From Sphingomonas liriopis (lineage in GTDB: Bacteria > Pseudomonadota > Alphaproteobacteria > Sphingomonadales > Sphingomonadaceae), in NCBI RefSeq assembly GCF_024211255.1, contig NZ_JAMLDY010000008.1, positions 62,001-126,000 of the forward strand: a stretch of DNA of 64,000 nt, in the 5' to 3' direction. The translations under genes were made by a program, and so were the position numbers. Positions 61,750-64,000 of this stretch are shown piece after piece (positions within the stretch are counted from its first letter, which is position 1; each line of letters opens with the position of its first letter). A model generated the notes under the pieces. That model ran no database searches and was not told where the DNA came from. It was given only the letters and a program-made list of their open reading frames with translations.

Positions 61750-62204
61750 CCGATACCGCCGTCTCCCCTGCCGACCTGATCGCCGCCGCGCGCGCGGCCG
61801 CCCGCCATGCCCACGCGCCCTATTCGCGCTTCGCGGTGGGCGCGGCGCTGCTGATGACCGACGGCACATTGGTGACCGGCGCCAATGTCGAGAATGCGAG
61901 CTATGGCCTGTCGCTGTGCGCCGAGACGGTGGCGATCGCGACGGCGAGCGCAGCAGGGCGGCTGCGCGAGGTGGTCGCGGTCGGCGTGATCGGGGGCGCG
62001 ATGGATGCCGATGGCCGTGCGACCGGCACCGCGCCGGTCTCCCCCTGCGGGCGGTGCCGACAGGTGCTCAACGAAGCGGCACAGCTGGGCGGGCGGGACC
62101 TTGCCGTCCATTGTGGCGCGGCGGAGGGGGATGCGATCGCCAGCTATCGATTGTCCGAGCTGCTACCGCAGGCGTTCGGACCGGCGGATCTGGGGATCGG
62201 CTGA
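61746..62204 (+). CDS. cdd: Cytidine deaminase
   Basis: 152 residues, homotetrameric zinc type. Converts cytidine and deoxycytidine to uridine forms. Zinc and catalytic residues in SLCAETVAIA (Cys, Glu) and PCGRCRQVL (two Cys); ANVENASYG and APYSRFAVGAALL are family segments. Last of a three-gene operon starting with the UPF0262 gene. Confidence 0.95.
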   Translation: MTDTAVSPADLIAAARAAARHAHAPYSRFAVGAALLMTDGTLVTGANVENASYGLSLCAETVAIATASAAGRLREVVAVGVIGGAMDADGRATGTAPVSPCGRCRQVLNEAAQLGGRDLAVHCGAAEGDAIASYRLSELLPQAFGPADLGIG

Positions 62205-62211
62205 AGCCGAT

Positions 62212-62307
62212 CGCCCTCACCCTCACCACCCGGCTGCGCCGGGCGGGCCCCTTCCCTCTCCCGATGGGAGAGGGAAAAGACACCGGAGGCGAAAGGGTGA
62301 GGGTGAA
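62212..62307. repeat. Family E palindromic repeat, copy 2
   Basis: CCCTCACCCTCACC at the left end and GGGTGAGGGTG at the right; the middle has CCCTCTCCCGATGGGAGAGG. It lies between the convergent cdd and RcnB-like genes. Confidence 0.85.
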
Positions 62308-62389
62308 GGCCGGTTCGGCCAGATACCACGACGCCGCCCCGCACGCTCGCACAGGACGGCATCTGCCCCCGGGGTAACCGATCAGCCGA

Positions 62390-63700
62390 TCAGCGGCACG
62401 CGCACTTGGGTGCCGGGCGCCACACGCGCTTGGTCTTGGTGTGGACCACGGGCCGGCGGGTGTAGGTCACCGCATCCTCGTAGATTTCGGTCGTGGTCGT
62501 CGTCACCACCGGCGCGGTCTGCACGACGACGGTCGTGGTCGAGGCACCCGGATAGTAATAGCCGCCGCGATAGTAACCGCCGGCGCCGTTGGTGGTAGTC
62601 ACCGTCGTCGTGCCGTCGGCCGAACGCCACGCCGGATTGCCCGGCGCATAGCCGACGGGCGGCGGCGGAGGCGGCGCATAGGCCGGCGCGACGGGGACGT
62701 CATAGCCACGATCGCCACGATAGACCGGCGGAGGCGGCGGGGGACCGCGGCGATCCTCGGCCTTGTCGATCGCATAGCCCGCGGCCGCGCCGACGCCGGC
62801 GCCGATCAGCGTGCCGCCCAGCCGGTTGCCCCGCCCGGCGATCAGATTGCCGGCGACGCCGCCGACCACCGCACCCGTGACCGCGCCGCCGACGCCATTG
62901 TCGCGGCGGGCGTAGCGCGCATCATAGCCGCGATCGTCATAGCCACGGTCGTCGTACCCGCGATCGTCGTAGCCGCCATCGGCATAGACACGGTCGTCGC
63001 CCGCATAGCCGGCATCGTCATAGCGATCCCAGTCGATTCCGGCACGCGTATCGTAGACCGAACCGCGCCCGTCGACGAGCACCGCGTCGTCGTAATAGCG
63101 CACCCAATTGTAGCCGTAGCTCGGCTGGGTCAGGCCATAGGTCTGCCAGTCGTTGATGTAGAAGCGCGGCGCGATCCAATAGCTCGGCAGCGCATAGCCG
63201 CGATACGGACGGTGATAGGCGTTCCAGCCGCCCGGCGCGTTGGCGCCGCCCCACCAGCGACCGCCGACCTTGCTGCCCCAGCGCGAACCGCCGCCGGGAT
63301 GGACGATCGGCGGGCGCGCGCCATTGCCCTGCCAATGCTGCGGCACCGGGCGGACCGGCTGGCCGGGGACGCCGTGCTGCCACGAACCCTGCTGGACGCT
63401 GCCGTGCTGGACGCTGCCGCCCTGCCAACCGCCACTCTGGCTGCTGTGCTGCCAGGTGCCGCTCTGGCTCTGGCTCTGGCTGCTCTGGCGCTGCCCCTGC
63501 CACTGGCCCTGCCTCTGCCCCTGCCAGCTGCCGCCCTGCCAATTGCCACCCTGACGGTGGATCACCGGTGCCGGCGCCATGCCGCCGCGCGGTGCGGGGA
63601 AGCTTGCGCCGGGGCCGTGCGCGACGACGCGTTGCTGCGCATCGGCGGTTCCGGCCCCGGCGAGCGCCAGTCCGGCGGCCGCGATCAACATATTCCGCAT
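62390..63700 (-). CDS. Secreted RcnB-domain / glycine-zipper protein with repeats
   Basis: 436 residues. Signal peptide (1-21); Gln/Trp/Ser/Gly-rich repeats (about 50-115, WQGGSWQGQRQ-type); an RcnB-like domain (about 160-215: ALPSYWIAPRFYINDW and YGYNWVRYYDDAVLVD); three to four copies of YDDRG (about 240-262); a glycine zipper (about 272-310, GGAVTGAVVGGVAGN); and a Pro/Thr/Tyr-rich tail ending CACR. Probably an outer-membrane or periplasmic structural protein. Strong composition bias; function not known. Confidence 0.82.
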   Translation of the reverse strand: MRNMLIAAAGLALAGAGTADAQQRVVAHGPGASFPAPRGGMAPAPVIHRQGGNWQGGSWQGQRQGQWQGQRQSSQSQSQSGTWQHSSQSGGWQGGSVQHGSVQQGSWQHGVPGQPVRPVPQHWQGNGARPPIVHPGGGSRWGSKVGGRWWGGANAPGGWNAYHRPYRGYALPSYWIAPRFYINDWQTYGLTQPSYGYNWVRYYDDAVLVDGRGSVYDTRAGIDWDRYDDAGYAGDDRVYADGGYDDRGYDDRGYDDRGYDARYARRDNGVGGAVTGAVVGGVAGNLIAGRGNRLGGTLIGAGVGAAAGYAIDKAEDRRGPPPPPPVYRGDRGYDVPVAPAYAPPPPPPVGYAPGNPAWRSADGTTTVTTTNGAGGYYRGGYYYPGASTTTVVVQTAPVVTTTTTEIYEDAVTYTRRPVVHTKTKRVWRPAPKCACR

Positions 63701-63843
63701 CGTCTTCTCCCTGTCGTCGGCACGCCGCCCCGTATGCCGACAGTTAACGCCATATTGACGAACGGCGTATCACCAGGACAAGCGAGTCGCCAGAGCGCGG
63801 GTTCCGACCGGCCTGTCCCGTTTCGGATCAGGCCGATTGCGAA

Positions 63844-64000
63844 TCACGCCAGACGCGGGGCGAGCAGCGCGCACAGTGCCTCGCACCCGGCGGCGTCCTC
63901 CGCATCGAACCGGCCGGGCTGCGGGCTGTCGAGGTCGAGCACGCCGATCAGCCGGCCGTCGTGGACGATCGGCACGACCAGTTCCGACGCGCTCGCCGCG
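63844..64000 (-). CDS. msrC: Free methionine-(R)-sulfoxide reductase, C-terminal part (partial)
   Basis: The gene runs off the window edge. The last 51 residues, ASELVVPIVHDGRLIGVLDL, DSPQPGRFD and a final LCALLAPRLA, match the end of the GAF-domain reductase of free methionine-R-sulfoxide. The catalytic cysteines lie in the missing part, so activity cannot be judged. Stop codon at 63844-63846. Confidence 0.8.
   Translation of the reverse strand, partial: AASASELVVPIVHDGRLIGVLDLDSPQPGRFDAEDAAGCEALCALLAPRLA

Noticed and set aside
62930..62995. Short regular repeats resembling a CRISPR array
   Set aside because: They are 15-nt codon repeats for YDDRG within a coding frame, with no spacers.
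63240..63554. A Pro/Leu/Cys/Trp-rich plus-strand frame
   Set aside because: It is the antisense of the WQGQ repeat tract of the RcnB-like gene.

Overview
The window looks like chromosome from a high-GC alphaproteobacterium of the Sphingomonadales (Sphingomonas or a close relative). The basis is the alphaproteobacterial order of a complete dcw cluster, a meso-diaminopimelate-type MurE, a free-standing NDUFA12-like complex I protein, UPF0262 and DUF2155 proteins, a nagZ-scpA-scpB-tatABC block next to argS and dgt, and intergenic palindromes of the kind found in sphingomonad genomes. I saw no rRNA, tRNA, CRISPR array, insertion sequence or prophage.

Layout. 0-0.6 kb: tail of an unidentified gene, a strongly structured intergenic stretch and an entericidin-like lipoprotein. 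0.67-14.1 kb (minus strand): a TPR/SPOR protein and dgt; a DUF1800/DUF1501 pair with a small secreted protein; argS, a SPOR protein, nagZ, scpA, scpB, tatA, tatB and tatC. 14.5-33.7 kb (minus strand, transcribed from the right): the dcw cluster in the order mraZ-rsmH-ftsL-ftsI-murE-murF-mraY-murD-ftsW-murG-murC-(66-aa gene)-murB-ddl-ftsQ-ftsA-ftsZ. It contains everything from UDP-MurNAc formation to the Z ring. Most junctions overlap by 1-4 nt, but four are split by palindromic repeats. 34-36.9 kb: a small membrane protein, cysK, an MliC-like lipoprotein and an orphan ParA. 36.9-38.5 kb: a small accessory-looking patch with a cupin protein and a frameshifted TrmO-like gene. 38.7-43.6 kb: aat overlapping a convergent DUF2155 gene, an NDUFA12 protein, an AAA ATPase, DUF192, a double cold-shock protein and recX. 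43.6-50 kb: a fatty-acyl-AMP ligase, a GGDEF-EAL protein, DUF3140 and a polytopic membrane protein. 50-53.5 kb: pyruvate dehydrogenase E2 and E3 flanking a thioesterase and a tiny membrane protein. 53.6-64 kb: a universal stress protein, an M28 peptidase, a D,D-carboxypeptidase and an L,D-transpeptidase, dnaB, UPF0262, a GH25-like protein, cdd, an RcnB/glycine-zipper protein and the end of a free-methionine-sulfoxide reductase.

The main theme is the cell envelope: peptidoglycan precursors, septation, remodelling (NagZ, D,D-carboxypeptidase, L,D-transpeptidase, SPOR proteins, a GH25-like protein) and Tat export. At least one nearby product, the DUF1501 protein, carries a twin-arginine leader.

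The most unusual observations concern palindromic repeats inside the dcw operon. One replaces the end of murB, so that murB stays open for 162 codons across ddl, and its 10-bp hairpin contains the ddl ribosome-binding site. Another supplies and folds up the murF ribosome-binding site. The mraZ leader carries four GGGA motifs at exactly 10-bp spacing plus two more in the opposite orientation, which look like MraZ operators. All family assignments come from reading the sequence only; no database search was run.
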